Origin: JAFLCM01 sp964510955
Lineage (GTDB): Bacteria > Planctomycetota > Phycisphaerae > Phycisphaerales > UBA1924
Direction: 5' to 3'
Assembly: GCA_964510955.1 (NCBI GenBank)
Contig: CAZEDW010000037.1
Location: 1 to 40,424, forward strand
DNA: 40,424 nt
Part shown: positions 19,637 through 28,080 of the stretch, in pieces
Numbering within the stretch: the stretch's first letter is position 1
Layout of the letters: every line of letters begins with the position of its first letter
Notes under the pieces: generated by a model
Told to the model about the DNA's origin: nothing
Database searches by the model: none
The model's input: the letters and a program-made list of their open reading frames with translations, nothing else
Made by a program: the position numbers and the translations under genes

Positions 19637-21171
19637 GCGCCGCCACCGAGAAAACTCCCGGGCGCCGACCGAAGGCCGCCCCCGCCCCCGCCCCCGCCCC
19701 CCGGCACCGGGACCGGGGAGCGTACTGGCTGCCGTACCAGCAGCGTTGGATCGACGATCAATCGATCATCGCGGTGATGCGCGGTTCGCGCCGGATCGGC
19801 AAAGACTACGCCGAGGCGTACCGCGCCGTGAAGAGCCGCCTGTCGGGCGTGCGGCTCCTGGACTACAACTACTCGTCGGCGGACGAGCAGACGGCGCAGG
19901 AGTTCCTGGATTACTGCTCGCAGTTCTGCAAGCAGGTGGGGTTCCTGGCGCGGCAGATCTGGGACGTCGAGATCATCGACGAGCAGAAGATCAAGGTCGG
20001 GCGGATCGAGCTGCCGGAGGTCGCGGGCCGCAGGCCGGTGATCCGGGCGCTCTCGAGCCACCCGCGCAGCTTCCGGGGACGCGACGGCGACATCACGCTG
20101 AGCGAGTGGGCGTTCCACAACGACCCGTGGGCGCTGTGGGACTCTGCGTCGCCGGTCACAACGCTGGGCGGCGTGATCCGGGTGCTCTCGACGGTGAACG
20201 AAGAGGGCGACGCGTTCGAGCAGCTGTGCGCGATGGGCGTGCGGCGCGAGGGCGGGCACGCCAAGCCGGGCGACCTGCCGGTCACGCTGCACGCCGTCAC
20301 CATCCACGACGCGGTGGCGGGCGGGCTGGTGGAGCAGATCAACCAGACGCGGAAGACCGCGTACACGCGCGATTCGTTCCTGGCCGAGTGCCGGAGCAAG
20401 TGCCGGTCGCAGGAGCAGTGGGACCGCGAGTACCTGTGCAAGCCCTCGGCGCAGGCGTCGAGCTTCTTCCCGTACGCGATGACCCGACCCTGCGTGGATG
20501 GGTCAGCGCCAAGGCCGACGGACGACGCCTCGGAGTTCACCATTGACATCGCTTCGCGGTGCGCTGTGCTGTCGCCGTCGGCGCTGTATGTCGGCGTGGA
20601 CGTGGCGCGGACCAACGACCTGTTCGTGGCGTGGGTGCTGGGACGCGCGGGCACGGTGCTGCACACGATGGGCGTGCTGGTGTGGGACACCAAGGTGCTC
20701 AAGCGGCTCAACGCCGAGAAGCGGACGTTCACCGAGATGGAGCTGGTGCTGACGAAGGTGATGGACGCGACGTTCCGCACCGACGCCGCGACCCGCGGCG
20801 TCCGGGTGGCGAGGCTGTGCGGCGACCGAACCGGCATCGGCGAGAACCTGATGGAGAACCTCGAGCGGAAGTTCCGCTCGCGCGTCGAGGGCGTCCTGTT
20901 CACCAACGCGAGCAAGGCGGAGATGTTCCCGATGGCCCGCGAGCAGCTGGTGGAGAAGACCTGCACGCTGCCGGACGACGAGGCGACCCTGGCGGACTTC
21001 TCGACCGTCAAGCAGGTGGTGCTCTCGGGCGGAGGCGTGCGCTACGACGCGGTGCGGAACGAGAACGGCCACATGGACCGGGCCAGCGCGTTCACGCTGG
21101 CGGTGCGGGCGGCGGCGAACAAGGCCGGTGTGTTCGTTGACGGCTGGACGGCCGGGGGGGTGCGGCTGTGA
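19633..21171 (+). CDS. Large terminase subunit (Mu gp28-like)
   Basis: Motor ATPase and nuclease that packages DNA into proheads. The GTG at 19633 overlaps the previous stop; the longer frame from 19138 is off-frame shadow. The ATPase motif MRGSRRIGKDYAEAYRAVKS lies at about 49-68 (Walker A variant) and the acidic Walker B-like DGDITLSEWAF at 151-161. The nuclease domain begins with LYVGVDVARTNDLFV, with Asp323 as first metal ligand. At 512 aa the length is typical. A GTG start for the portal gene overlaps its stop. In Mu-type phages it would package headful-style from the integrated left end. Confidence 0.88.
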   Translation: MSAATEKTPGRRPKAAPAPAPAPRHRDRGAYWLPYQQRWIDDQSIIAVMRGSRRIGKDYAEAYRAVKSRLSGVRLLDYNYSSADEQTAQEFLDYCSQFCKQVGFLARQIWDVEIIDEQKIKVGRIELPEVAGRRPVIRALSSHPRSFRGRDGDITLSEWAFHNDPWALWDSASPVTTLGGVIRVLSTVNEEGDAFEQLCAMGVRREGGHAKPGDLPVTLHAVTIHDAVAGGLVEQINQTRKTAYTRDSFLAECRSKCRSQEQWDREYLCKPSAQASSFFPYAMTRPCVDGSAPRPTDDASEFTIDIASRCAVLSPSALYVGVDVARTNDLFVAWVLGRAGTVLHTMGVLVWDTKVLKRLNAEKRTFTEMELVLTKVMDATFRTDAATRGVRVARLCGDRTGIGENLMENLERKFRSRVEGVLFTNASKAEMFPMAREQLVEKTCTLPDDEATLADFSTVKQVVLSGGGVRYDAVRNENGHMDRASAFTLAVRAAANKAGVFVDGWTAGGVRL

Positions 21172-22748
21172 ATCGCCCTCCTGTTGACATGAGCCAGGTG
21201 CCCGCGCCCCCCGTCACGGACGAGGCGAAGCTGAAGGAGCTGCGCGAGCGGCGGCGGATGCGGCGGCTGATCCGTGCCGTCGAGCGCGGGCTGTGGCGCG
21301 ACGTCCTGCTCCGGCTCAAGACCACGCAGCACCTGTACCCGGTGGTGGAGAAGCACAGCGGGCAGCTGGGCGAGCTCTTGGTGAAGTTCAACCTGATCAA
21401 GTTCGCGTTCCGCGTGATCTCGGAGATCCTCGCGCTCAAGCCCGCGATGGTGACGGCCCCGGAGGGCTACGACGCGCAGCAGCAGGCGGTGAAGGCCGTG
21501 AAGGAGCGGTGCCTGTTCGACGCGCGGCTGCTGGAGGCGGCGCGGTGCGTAGTGGCCGAGGGTGAGGCGGCGCTGGCGGCCAGGCTGGACCCCGACGCGG
21601 GCGCGGTGCTGGCGCTCGAAGACAACGAGGTGTGCTTCCCCGCCGGCGAGCCCGGGCCCGACGGGCAGCCCCGGCGCTGGGAGCGGCGGTGGGTGATCGA
21701 GATCCCGGACCCCGCCGACCCTCGGAGGAAGATCAACGTGCTGCGGGTGGAGCACCACTGGAAGCCGATGGGCCGGCTCGCCCCGGCGGCGGTGAGCCAG
21801 CAGGCGTTCGTGGTCGAGACCGCCGAGCCGCTCGCGTTCACCGGCGACGCCAAGAACGTCAGGCCGATCGCGCTGGACCGGGTGCTGCCGCCGGGGCTGG
21901 TGCCGCCGGAGTTCGTGTGGCTGCCGAGCGACGAGCTGGACATCGTGCAGCTGGTCGCGTCGCTGCGCGACAACCGCCCTGAGCCCCTGATGAGCGAGCA
22001 GGACCTGGACGGCCTGGACGCCTTCACCGCGGCGGTGAGCCGCGTGGTCCGCGTGAGCGAGCTGCACGGCGACCCGCGCTTCCGCGTTCCCGAGAGCGCG
22101 ATCGACAAGGCCACCGGCGAGGTGAAGGCGAAGTTTAGGGCCTTCGCCGATCCGGACAAGCAGTTCGAGCAGATCATCGCCGAGTTCCAGATCGAGCAGC
22201 TGATGGCGCTGATGGACAAGTTCGCGCAGTACCTCCTGACGGTGGTGCTGCGGACCAGCACCGCGTTCATGGGCCTGCGCGTGGGCCAGGGCGCCACGCC
22301 CGACACCTACGACAAGATGCGGCTGGAGTCGGCGTCGATGCTGGCGTCGGCGCGATCGATCGCCGCGTACATGACCCCGGCGCTCCAGCGGGCGTGGACC
22401 GTGGTGTGCCGCCTGGAGAGCTCGCTGCCCGAGGGCGGATTCGAGGTCGAGCCGGTGAGCGTGCGGATGACAGTGGAGCTCCCCAAGGACTTCCTCGACA
22501 TCGTGCGCGAACAGGGCGAGGCGCTGGCCGCGGGGCTGACGAGCCAGGAAGCGGCTGTGAAGGAGGTGCACGGCGCCGAGCGCGGGCAGGTGGTGTGGGA
22601 GCAGATCCAGGCGGAGGGCGCGGCGAAGGCCGACCTGGCGGCGAAGTCGTTGATGAGTGACTTCGGGAAGGGATCAGGCACTGGGCATCAGGCATTAGGA
22701 GGAGAGACAGGGCAGAACGGAAACGATGCCGCGAAGGTCGCGGCTTGA
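21168..22748 (+). CDS. Portal protein (Mu gp29-like / DUF935-like role)
   Basis: A 526-aa protein directly after TerL, as in Mu. The N-terminal helical part (LYPVVEKHSGQLGELLVKFN) is followed by the portal core and C-terminal helices (ALQRAWTVVCRLESSLPEGG, FLDIVREQGEALAAGLTSQE), consistent with the portal stem and crown. GTG at 21168 overlaps the terminase stop; ATG at 21189 is an alternative. A short heptamer array near the C terminus (22676-22700) is read as GSGTGHQALGG. Confidence 0.75.
   Translation: MNRPPVDMSQVPAPPVTDEAKLKELRERRRMRRLIRAVERGLWRDVLLRLKTTQHLYPVVEKHSGQLGELLVKFNLIKFAFRVISEILALKPAMVTAPEGYDAQQQAVKAVKERCLFDARLLEAARCVVAEGEAALAARLDPDAGAVLALEDNEVCFPAGEPGPDGQPRRWERRWVIEIPDPADPRRKINVLRVEHHWKPMGRLAPAAVSQQAFVVETAEPLAFTGDAKNVRPIALDRVLPPGLVPPEFVWLPSDELDIVQLVASLRDNRPEPLMSEQDLDGLDAFTAAVSRVVRVSELHGDPRFRVPESAIDKATGEVKAKFRAFADPDKQFEQIIAEFQIEQLMALMDKFAQYLLTVVLRTSTAFMGLRVGQGATPDTYDKMRLESASMLASARSIAAYMTPALQRAWTVVCRLESSLPEGGFEVEPVSVRMTVELPKDFLDIVREQGEALAAGLTSQEAAVKEVHGAERGQVVWEQIQAEGAAKADLAAKSLMSDFGKGSGTGHQALGGETGQNGNDAAKVAA
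22676..22700. repeat. Short heptamer array in the portal gene
   Basis: GGCACTG, GGCATCA, GGCATTA: one unit of each form, in frame near the C terminus of the portal protein. Confidence 0.75.
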
Positions 22749-22771
22749 ACACCGCGGGGGACTTGAAAGGA

Positions 22772-22800
22772 AGGCATGAGGCATGAGGCATCAAGGCATG
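22772..22800. repeat. (AGGCATGA)n array containing a start codon
   Basis: AGGCATGAGGCATGAGGCAT then CAAGGCATG. It lies in the portal-to-head-protein junction. The last repeat supplies both an AAGG ribosome-site-like segment and the ATG of the next gene. Confidence 0.85.
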
Positions 22801-24021
22801 AGTCGGAACGGGCTGAACGCACTGATCGTCGCCGCGCTGTTCGCGGTGATGCTCGCCGTCACGGGGGGCCGCGCCATGGCGTATGAGGGACCGGACCATC
22901 CGGGCGATCCCGGTGTTCCGGGGGCGCCGGTGGGCGTCGTGAGCGAGATCGGGGCGATGTACGGCGGGGCGGCGCAGTCGATCAACGAGTCGCTGTCCAA
23001 GGCGATCACCGATCTTGCGGCGGATGCGGGCTCCTCGTCGGCTCAGTTCCGGCGCAACCGGGCGGCGGCGCTGCTGGCTGAGATTCAGGGGGCGGTGAAG
23101 CGGGCCAACGTGACGGGCGTGAAGGTGGTCTCGACGGCGCATCGAACGGCGTTCGAGGCGGGGGTGACGGCGGCCCAGGAGCAGTGCGCGGAGCTGGGGA
23201 TGCAAATCCCAAATGGCAAATCGCAAATCGCAAATGGCAAATCAGGACTGAGGACTGAGGACCCAGGACCGTTTGCGATTGGCTCGTTCACGGGTGTGAA
23301 CGAAGAGACGGTGAACGCGCTGGCGCGTGACTCGGTGGCCAAGATGAGCCGGGGGCTGAACGAGCACGGCGAGCGGGCGGTGGGGCTGTTCCGGTCGCTG
23401 TCGAAGGCGATGGCGGGCGTGGACGCCCAGGACCGGGTTCGCGGGTTCTCCCTGAGCGAGCGGGACGTGAACCGGGTGATCGCACGCGGTGTCATCACGG
23501 GCGACCCGCGCGAGGCGCTGGGGCTGATGCGGAAGCTGATCGGTGAAGGGATGAAGCTCTCGCCCGCCGTGCTGGAGGATTACCGCAAGACGGGCAATCA
23601 ACTGATCGCCGTCGGCGGCTGGACCGGCAAGGTGCGCACCTACGCCGAGCTGGTGGTGCGGACGCGGACCTCCGAGGCGCAGCGCGAGGGGCAGATTGAT
23701 CGGCAGGCGTCGCTGGGGGTTGACCTGGCCCAGATCACCGGCAGCAACTCGTCGAACTTCTGCACGCGGTTCGTGGGGCTGGTGGTGGTGGTGCGGGGCG
23801 ACGCGAGAGGCTCGTACCCGGCGCTGAGTGACCTGCCGGGCGGGGGCCCGCCGTTCCACCCCAACTGCACCAAGAACCTCCGCGCGTTCGTGGCGGAGCT
23901 GGTGGATGAATCGCGGGTGCGGATGCACGACAACGCGGCGCGGCGGTACGCGGCGGCGGCGGCGAACGGGACGCTGATGGAGCCGATCCGGGGGGTGAGG
24001 AGCGGAAGGCAAGCGGCGTGA
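22798..24021 (+). CDS. Mu F-like minor head / head morphogenesis protein
   Basis: The C-terminal half carries family hallmarks: YAELVVRTRTSEAQREGQID, an SSNFCTRFVGLVVVV strand, and PPFHPNCTKNLRAFV with the HPNC metal-like motif of Mu gpF/SPP1 gp7 proteins. The family acts in prohead assembly. Oddly, the N terminus looks like a secretion signal (basic start, LIVAALFAVMLAVTGG, then AMA-YEG), unexpected for a cytoplasmic head protein; a later start near MYGGAAQSINESL cannot be excluded. An in-frame repeat (23203-23270) lies between the N-terminal and conserved parts. Confidence 0.8.
   Translation: MSRNGLNALIVAALFAVMLAVTGGRAMAYEGPDHPGDPGVPGAPVGVVSEIGAMYGGAAQSINESLSKAITDLAADAGSSSAQFRRNRAAALLAEIQGAVKRANVTGVKVVSTAHRTAFEAGVTAAQEQCAELGMQIPNGKSQIANGKSGLRTEDPGPFAIGSFTGVNEETVNALARDSVAKMSRGLNEHGERAVGLFRSLSKAMAGVDAQDRVRGFSLSERDVNRVIARGVITGDPREALGLMRKLIGEGMKLSPAVLEDYRKTGNQLIAVGGWTGKVRTYAELVVRTRTSEAQREGQIDRQASLGVDLAQITGSNSSNFCTRFVGLVVVVRGDARGSYPALSDLPGGGPPFHPNCTKNLRAFVAELVDESRVRMHDNAARRYAAAAANGTLMEPIRGVRSGRQAA
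23203..23270. repeat. (AAATSGC)n + (AGGACTG)n array inside the head gene
   Basis: AAATCCC, AAATGGC, AAATCGC x2, AAATGGC, AAATCAGG, then AGGACTG x2, AGGACCC, AGGACCG. Read in frame as NGKSQIANGKSGLRTEDPGP. AGGACTG arrays contain a stop in one phase; the phase used here avoids it. Confidence 0.9.
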
Positions 24022-24032
24022 GGGGGGGGCAG

Positions 24033-24114
24033 AAATCGCAAATCGCAAATCAGCAAATCGCAAATCGGATGGGGACTTGGAAACCAGTGCCTAGTGCCCA
24101 GTGCCTAGTGCCTT
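24033..24114. repeat. Canonical late-junction module
   Basis: AAATCGC x2, AAATCAGC, AAATCGC, AAATCGG, then ACCA, and (GTGCCTA/GTGCCCA)n ending CTTCTAG. Fills the gap before the scaffold gene. Confidence 0.9.
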
Positions 24115-24136
24115 CTAGACGAACGGAGTGAGCGAC

Positions 24137-24814
24137 ATGCCTTTGACGGCTGAACAGGAAGCGGCGGTGGTGAAGCTGGTGACGGACCCGGGCGCGGTGA
24201 TCTTCGCGTCTGACGGCGGCAAGAAGGCGCTGGCCGACGCCGTCGGCGAGGCGACCACCAACCTGAGCAAGCAGACCACCGAGATGGCGGCGGGGCTGAA
24301 GACGCTGACCGAGACGGTGGGGAAGCTGGGCTCCGGGGGCGGGGGCAAGGAGCCGGACAAGAAGGGCGATGACAAGGACAAGGGCAAGGGCGGCGCCGGG
24401 GGGGAGCCGAACATCGCCGAGCTGATCAAGGCCGGCATCGCCGAGGCGGTGAAGCCGCTGAGCGAGAAGCTGGGCGCGATCGAGGCCGAGAAGGCCAAGG
24501 CCGCGGAGGCGAGCACCCGCAAGGCGATGATCGAGAAGGTGCTGAAGGACAAGAAGCACTCGGGGCTGACGGCGGACGAGACGTTCATGGAGCTGCTTGA
24601 GCTCAAGGGCGTGAAGGACGAGGCCGCGGTGGTCGCCGAGCTCGACAAGTACAAGGCGCGGCGCAAGGCCCAGGGCTTTGACGTCAAGGAGACGTCGGCG
24701 GACCCGGCCAAGGAGGGGGCGAAAAAGAGCCCCGAGGAAGGCAAGGCCGCCTTCGCCGAGCACGCGGCGGCGGTGCTGAAGGCCGACCGGGAACGCGGCG
24801 CGGCCAAGGTTTGA
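24137..24814 (+). CDS. Putative scaffold protein
   Basis: GGAG 8 nt before ATG at 24137 (an in-frame GTG at 24128 is less likely). It is a 225-aa, highly charged, helical protein rich in Lys, Glu and Ala, with a disordered GKEPDKKGDDKDKGKGGAGG linker in the middle, directly before the major capsid gene. This composition and position are typical of internal scaffolds that guide prohead assembly and are then lost. No protease domain is present, so if scaffold is cleaved, the protease is elsewhere. Confidence 0.7.
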   Translation: MPLTAEQEAAVVKLVTDPGAVIFASDGGKKALADAVGEATTNLSKQTTEMAAGLKTLTETVGKLGSGGGGKEPDKKGDDKDKGKGGAGGEPNIAELIKAGIAEAVKPLSEKLGAIEAEKAKAAEASTRKAMIEKVLKDKKHSGLTADETFMELLELKGVKDEAAVVAELDKYKARRKAQGFDVKETSADPAKEGAKKSPEEGKAAFAEHAAAVLKADRERGAAKV

Positions 24815-24891
24815 GTTGACGCGGGGCGCCGTGCGGCGCCACGCGGTGTTCGCCTCCCGGTGGTCGGGGGGCGCGGAGTCGGATCAGAGAC

Positions 24892-24910
24892 CCCCGGTCG
24901 GAGACCGGGG
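24892..24910 (+). repeat. Hairpin with GGA loop before the capsid gene
   Basis: CCCCGGTC-GGA-GACCGGGG, flanked by GATCAGAGAC and CCACCC. Similar flanks (GGATCAGAGACC) occur at 40251-40262. It lies 24 nt before the capsid gene. Confidence 0.65.
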
Positions 24911-24933
24911 CCACCCACAGCAAGGAGGCGAAC

Positions 24934-26160
24934 ATGCCCCTGTACAACGTGTTTCAGAGCAGCGGGAGCGGCCACGAGCTGGTGCCCGACGTGTCGAGCG
25001 ACGTCATCGCCAAGTTCCCCGAGGTCCGCCGCGCGGCGCCCCTGATCGCGGCGCTGATGGCGATGAACGCCTGGGCGGTGACCGATCAGCCCAAGTTCAC
25101 CTGGCAGAGCGTGGACCTGCGGGCCCGCACCACCCAGATCAACAACGGCGGCGCGGCGTACACCAACGCCACGACCGACCTGGTGGTGGACGACGCCAGC
25201 GTGTTCGAGAAGTACTGCGTGATCCTGTGCGAGGCGACGGGCGAGTACCTGTACTGCACCGCCGTCAACCTGGGCACCAACACCGTCACGGTCAAGCGGG
25301 CCCACGGCAACGCCGGCGGCGGCGGCGGCGCCGCGGCCGCGGCGGGCAGCGTGGCCGACGACGCGGTGCTGCGCAACATCGGCGTGGCCGCGGCTTCGGG
25401 GAGCGACAAGCTGCCCGAGGTGCCGCTCTACGACGCCAAGAAGGAGAACATCTGCCAGTTCTTCCGCAAGACCGTCAGCCAGGACGGACGCCTGGCCGCT
25501 TCCAAGACCTTCACCCCCGACTGGTTCGCGCGGCAGACGGCCCTGAAGCTTCAGGAGCTCCTGCGCGACGCCGAGCACGCCTGCATGTTCGGGGTGTACT
25601 CCGACACGCAGACCGACCTGGACGGCAAGCTCGTGACCACGATGAAGGGCATCATCCCCTCGGCGGGCAACGTGATCAACGTCGCCGGCAACATCACGCA
25701 GGTGCTGTGGAACGGGTACATGCGCACGGTCTTCGCGGCGGGCTCGGAGGTGCGGTACTGCTTCGGCGGGCTCGAGGCCCTGGACTACGTGCTGGCGCTG
25801 TACGGCTCCAGCGCGGCGCGGCGCGAGCTGGACACGCAGGCCGGCAGCGTGATCGAGACCATCCGGACGCAGAACGGCATCCTGAAGGTCGTGCCGCACC
25901 TGGGCTTCACCGGCGCGCGGGCCAAGGACCTGGTGCTGGTGGACATGGACGGCGCGATGCCCAGGCTCCGCCACATGGGGCAGAACCGCTTCAAGACCGG
26001 CCCGAACGGCGCGCCCCTGGACGGCAAGTTCCAGCTGCTGGACAACCGCCAGGGCACCAGCGAGGACCTGGTGACGCGCGAGATTCTTGCCGACCTCGGC
26101 CTGGAGTGGGGCGAGCAGAGCTTCACCACGCAGATCAAGGACATCCGCGGCACGGCTTGA
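24934..26160 (+). CDS. Major capsid protein (HK97-fold, DUF5309-like)
   Basis: Strong AGGAG ribosome site 7 nt before ATG and highly biased codons, as expected of the most abundant virion protein. It follows the scaffold gene and is 408 aa long. A DUF5309-like layout is suggested by FTWQSVDLRARTTQINNGGA, an E-loop-like beta region, QDGRLAASKTFTPDWFARQT and TMKGIIPSAGNVINVAGNIT. A GNAGGGGGAAAAAGS insert (about 128-142) is probably a flexible surface loop. Family assignment from memory of motifs; capsid role from context. Confidence 0.8.
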   Translation: MPLYNVFQSSGSGHELVPDVSSDVIAKFPEVRRAAPLIAALMAMNAWAVTDQPKFTWQSVDLRARTTQINNGGAAYTNATTDLVVDDASVFEKYCVILCEATGEYLYCTAVNLGTNTVTVKRAHGNAGGGGGAAAAAGSVADDAVLRNIGVAAASGSDKLPEVPLYDAKKENICQFFRKTVSQDGRLAASKTFTPDWFARQTALKLQELLRDAEHACMFGVYSDTQTDLDGKLVTTMKGIIPSAGNVINVAGNITQVLWNGYMRTVFAAGSEVRYCFGGLEALDYVLALYGSSAARRELDTQAGSVIETIRTQNGILKVVPHLGFTGARAKDLVLVDMDGAMPRLRHMGQNRFKTGPNGAPLDGKFQLLDNRQGTSEDLVTREILADLGLEWGEQSFTTQIKDIRGTA

Positions 26161-26175
26161 TCCACCCCGGTCCAT

Positions 26176-26241
26176 CCTCCCCCCCCGGGGGGGAGGGCCG
26201 GATGAATGTCGCGCTCCGCGGCGGGTTGAACCCCGCCGCGG
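26176..26241. terminator. Two palindromes after the capsid gene
   Basis: CCTCCCCCCCCGGGGGGGAGG (about 26177-26197), then CCGCGGCGGG-TTGAAC-CCCGCCGCGG (26216-26241, perfect 10-bp stem). No T-run. They may stabilise the abundant capsid mRNA or terminate with a factor. Confidence 0.5.
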
Positions 26242-26254
26242 GGATTGGAGAGGA

Positions 26255-26296
26255 AGGCATCGAGGCATCAAGGCATCAAGGCATCAAGGCATCAAG
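26255..26296. repeat. (AGGCATCA)n octamer array
   Basis: AGGCATCG then four AGGCATCA units, preceded by GATTGGAGAGGA. The sequence hairpin plus RATTGGAGA plus octamers is repeated at 26601-26683. Confidence 0.9.
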
Positions 26297-26309
26297 AAAG
26301 GAACTGTGC

Positions 26310-26576
26310 ATGGCACGCAAGAATCACGACAAGGACGGCGAGACCAAGACCGAGACCAAGCCGGACACCAAGCCCGACACGAAACCCGAGGCCAAGGCGG
26401 ACGCGGCGCCCAAGCCGGCGACGTTCCGCTCGCGGCACGAGCGGTTCGTGCACCGCGCGTGTGAGTTCACGCCCGAGCCCAAGAAGAAGGGCTGCACGTT
26501 CACCACCTCGGACCCGGCGGTGATCGCCGAGCTGCGCGGCTCGACGGCCCTGGGCGTGGACTTCGAGGAGGTCTGA
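26310..26576 (+). CDS. Small Lys-rich head protein, 88 aa
   Basis: AAAGGAAC before ATG. N-terminal tail of repeated TKPD-type units (TKTETKPDTKPDTKPEAK), then a compact C-terminal domain (SRHERFVHRACEFTPEPKKK, FTTSDPAVIAEL). Between capsid and the next virion gene, it may be a head accessory, similar in position to Mu gp35. Function unproven. Flanked on both sides by hairpin-plus-octamer modules. Confidence 0.6.
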   Translation: MARKNHDKDGETKTETKPDTKPDTKPEAKADAAPKPATFRSRHERFVHRACEFTPEPKKKGCTFTTSDPAVIAELRGSTALGVDFEEV

Positions 26577-26577
26577 A

Positions 26578-26683
26578 CCGACGCGCTCTGTGAATACACG
26601 CCCGCCGCCGGTCAACGCCGGCGGCGGGAATTGGAGAAGAAGGCATCGAGGCATCAAGGGAAGAGGCATCGAGGCATCGAGGG
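26578..26683. repeat. 18-mer, hairpin and octamer module
   Basis: CCGACGCGCTCTGTGAAT (copy of 12111-12128), hairpin CCCGCCGCCGG / CCGGCGGCGGG (26601-26628), GGAATTGGAGA, then AGGCATCG/AGGCATCA units. Same plan as 26216-26296. Confidence 0.85.
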
Positions 26684-26704
26684 TCGGAGCAAGGAGCACG
26701 GACC

Positions 26705-28018
26705 ATGACCGCAGTGATCAATGTCGGGCCGCAGGTTGAGTTGATCGTGGCGCAGCGGAACAACGCGGCGCGGGTCGTGGAGGTTCTGATCGACGACTCC
26801 AACGGCGTCTTCAACGGGTTCGGCTGGGACCACGGGCTTCAGTACGGGCTGGTGGCCAACGGCGTGCAGATGTTCGCCACCGGGTGCGTCGGGCCCGCCG
26901 ACGGCGGGAGCGGCATCGGGTACACGGGCAACCTCGCCGGGGCCTCGGGCCTCACCGAGTCCATCGCGGGGCTGAACGCGAACCTGAGCACCTACGTCCC
27001 CACCGTCAACGGGATGGGGACGATGCAGCCGTTCTTCCGCTCGACCAACAACACGCCCGCCAACCCGGTGGGGCTCCAGGTGAACTCCGGCGGCGCGCTG
27101 GGGGCCTCGGGCGCCCTGCGCGGGCACTGGTGGTTCGGCACCTACGCCTCCGGCGGCGGCTCGTGGGACGTGGGCTTCCGCCGCGACGAGTCGCCGTACA
27201 CCACGCTGGCGACCAAGACCCTCAACACCCAGACCGGGGCGTGGGGCATCGGGCACGACACGCTCGACCTGGCCGCCGATTCGAGCCGGGCGGCGTGGCC
27301 GATGCTCCAGTTCACCTATCGAGGCGGCACCCAGATCACCGCGCCGGTGTACCTGCCGTTCATGGCGATGGAGCGGACCGACCGCCTCGGCGGGTTCAGC
27401 GTGACGCCCGCGATGTTCTACGCCGGCAAGGGGCTGAAGGACATCGCGTCGCAGTGGCTGGCCAACCCCGCGAACTGGCGCACCGAGTTCCTCAAGGCGC
27501 TGCTGCTGCTCGCCGGGCCCAACGGCTTCCTGCGGGTGTGGGTGAACAGCGGCGTGAACGACCAGAACGGCACCTACGCGGGCGTGCAGTCGGTCGGGCC
27601 TTCGCCCGCGGACTCCGGGCAGCCCGCGGGGTACGCGGACAACTTCGAGGCGATCCGGGCCGACATCGCGGCCAAGGCCGCGGCGGTCGGGTTCCGCACC
27701 GGGCGCGTGGTGTTCAACTCGATGCCGACGCACCCGCAGAGCACCGCGGGCCCCAGCGCCAACATCGCGGCGTACACCGCCGAGATGGCCCGGCGCTACG
27801 GCGCCTCGCGCGACGTGACGGTGATCGACCCGGCGGACCCGGCCATCGGCACCAGCGCCGAGTGGGCGGCGCGCTGGGACGGCGGCGGCTCGCCGCACCT
27901 GAGCCAGGCGGGGTACGAGGCGGCCGGGCAGCGGATCGTCCAGGCGATGTTCACGGCGGCCGACGTGTACCGGCGGCGGTTGAAGGCCAAGCGGGCGCTG
28001 GGTGCGGGGGTGGTGTGA
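26705..28018 (+). CDS. Putative SGNH/GDSL-type hydrolase, virion-associated
   Basis: AAGGAG precedes ATG. A nucleophile block VEVLIDDSNGVFNGFGWDHG near the N terminus, VNSGVNDQNGTY in the middle (GxND block) and SPHLSQAGYEAAGQRIV near the C terminus (block V His) follow the order of SGNH hydrolases. The usual GDS is DDS here. Such enzymes on phage particles can deacetylate host surface glycans; in this place it may decorate the head or act in the tail (inference). 437 aa, with unique sequence between blocks I and III. Confidence 0.55.
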   Translation: MTAVINVGPQVELIVAQRNNAARVVEVLIDDSNGVFNGFGWDHGLQYGLVANGVQMFATGCVGPADGGSGIGYTGNLAGASGLTESIAGLNANLSTYVPTVNGMGTMQPFFRSTNNTPANPVGLQVNSGGALGASGALRGHWWFGTYASGGGSWDVGFRRDESPYTTLATKTLNTQTGAWGIGHDTLDLAADSSRAAWPMLQFTYRGGTQITAPVYLPFMAMERTDRLGGFSVTPAMFYAGKGLKDIASQWLANPANWRTEFLKALLLLAGPNGFLRVWVNSGVNDQNGTYAGVQSVGPSPADSGQPAGYADNFEAIRADIAAKAAAVGFRTGRVVFNSMPTHPQSTAGPSANIAAYTAEMARRYGASRDVTVIDPADPAIGTSAEWAARWDGGGSPHLSQAGYEAAGQRIVQAMFTAADVYRRRLKAKRALGAGVV

Positions 28019-28074
28019 AATCGCAAATCGCAAATCAGCAAATCGCAAATCCGGACTTGATGCCTTGATGCCTT
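28018..28074. repeat. (AAATSGC)n + (TTGATGCC)n module
   Basis: AAATCGC x2, AAATCAGC, AAATCGC, AAATCCGGAC, TTGATGCC x2, then TTCCCCCC and the next ATG. Same variant at 29640-29702. Confidence 0.9.
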
Positions 28075-28080
28075 CCCCCC

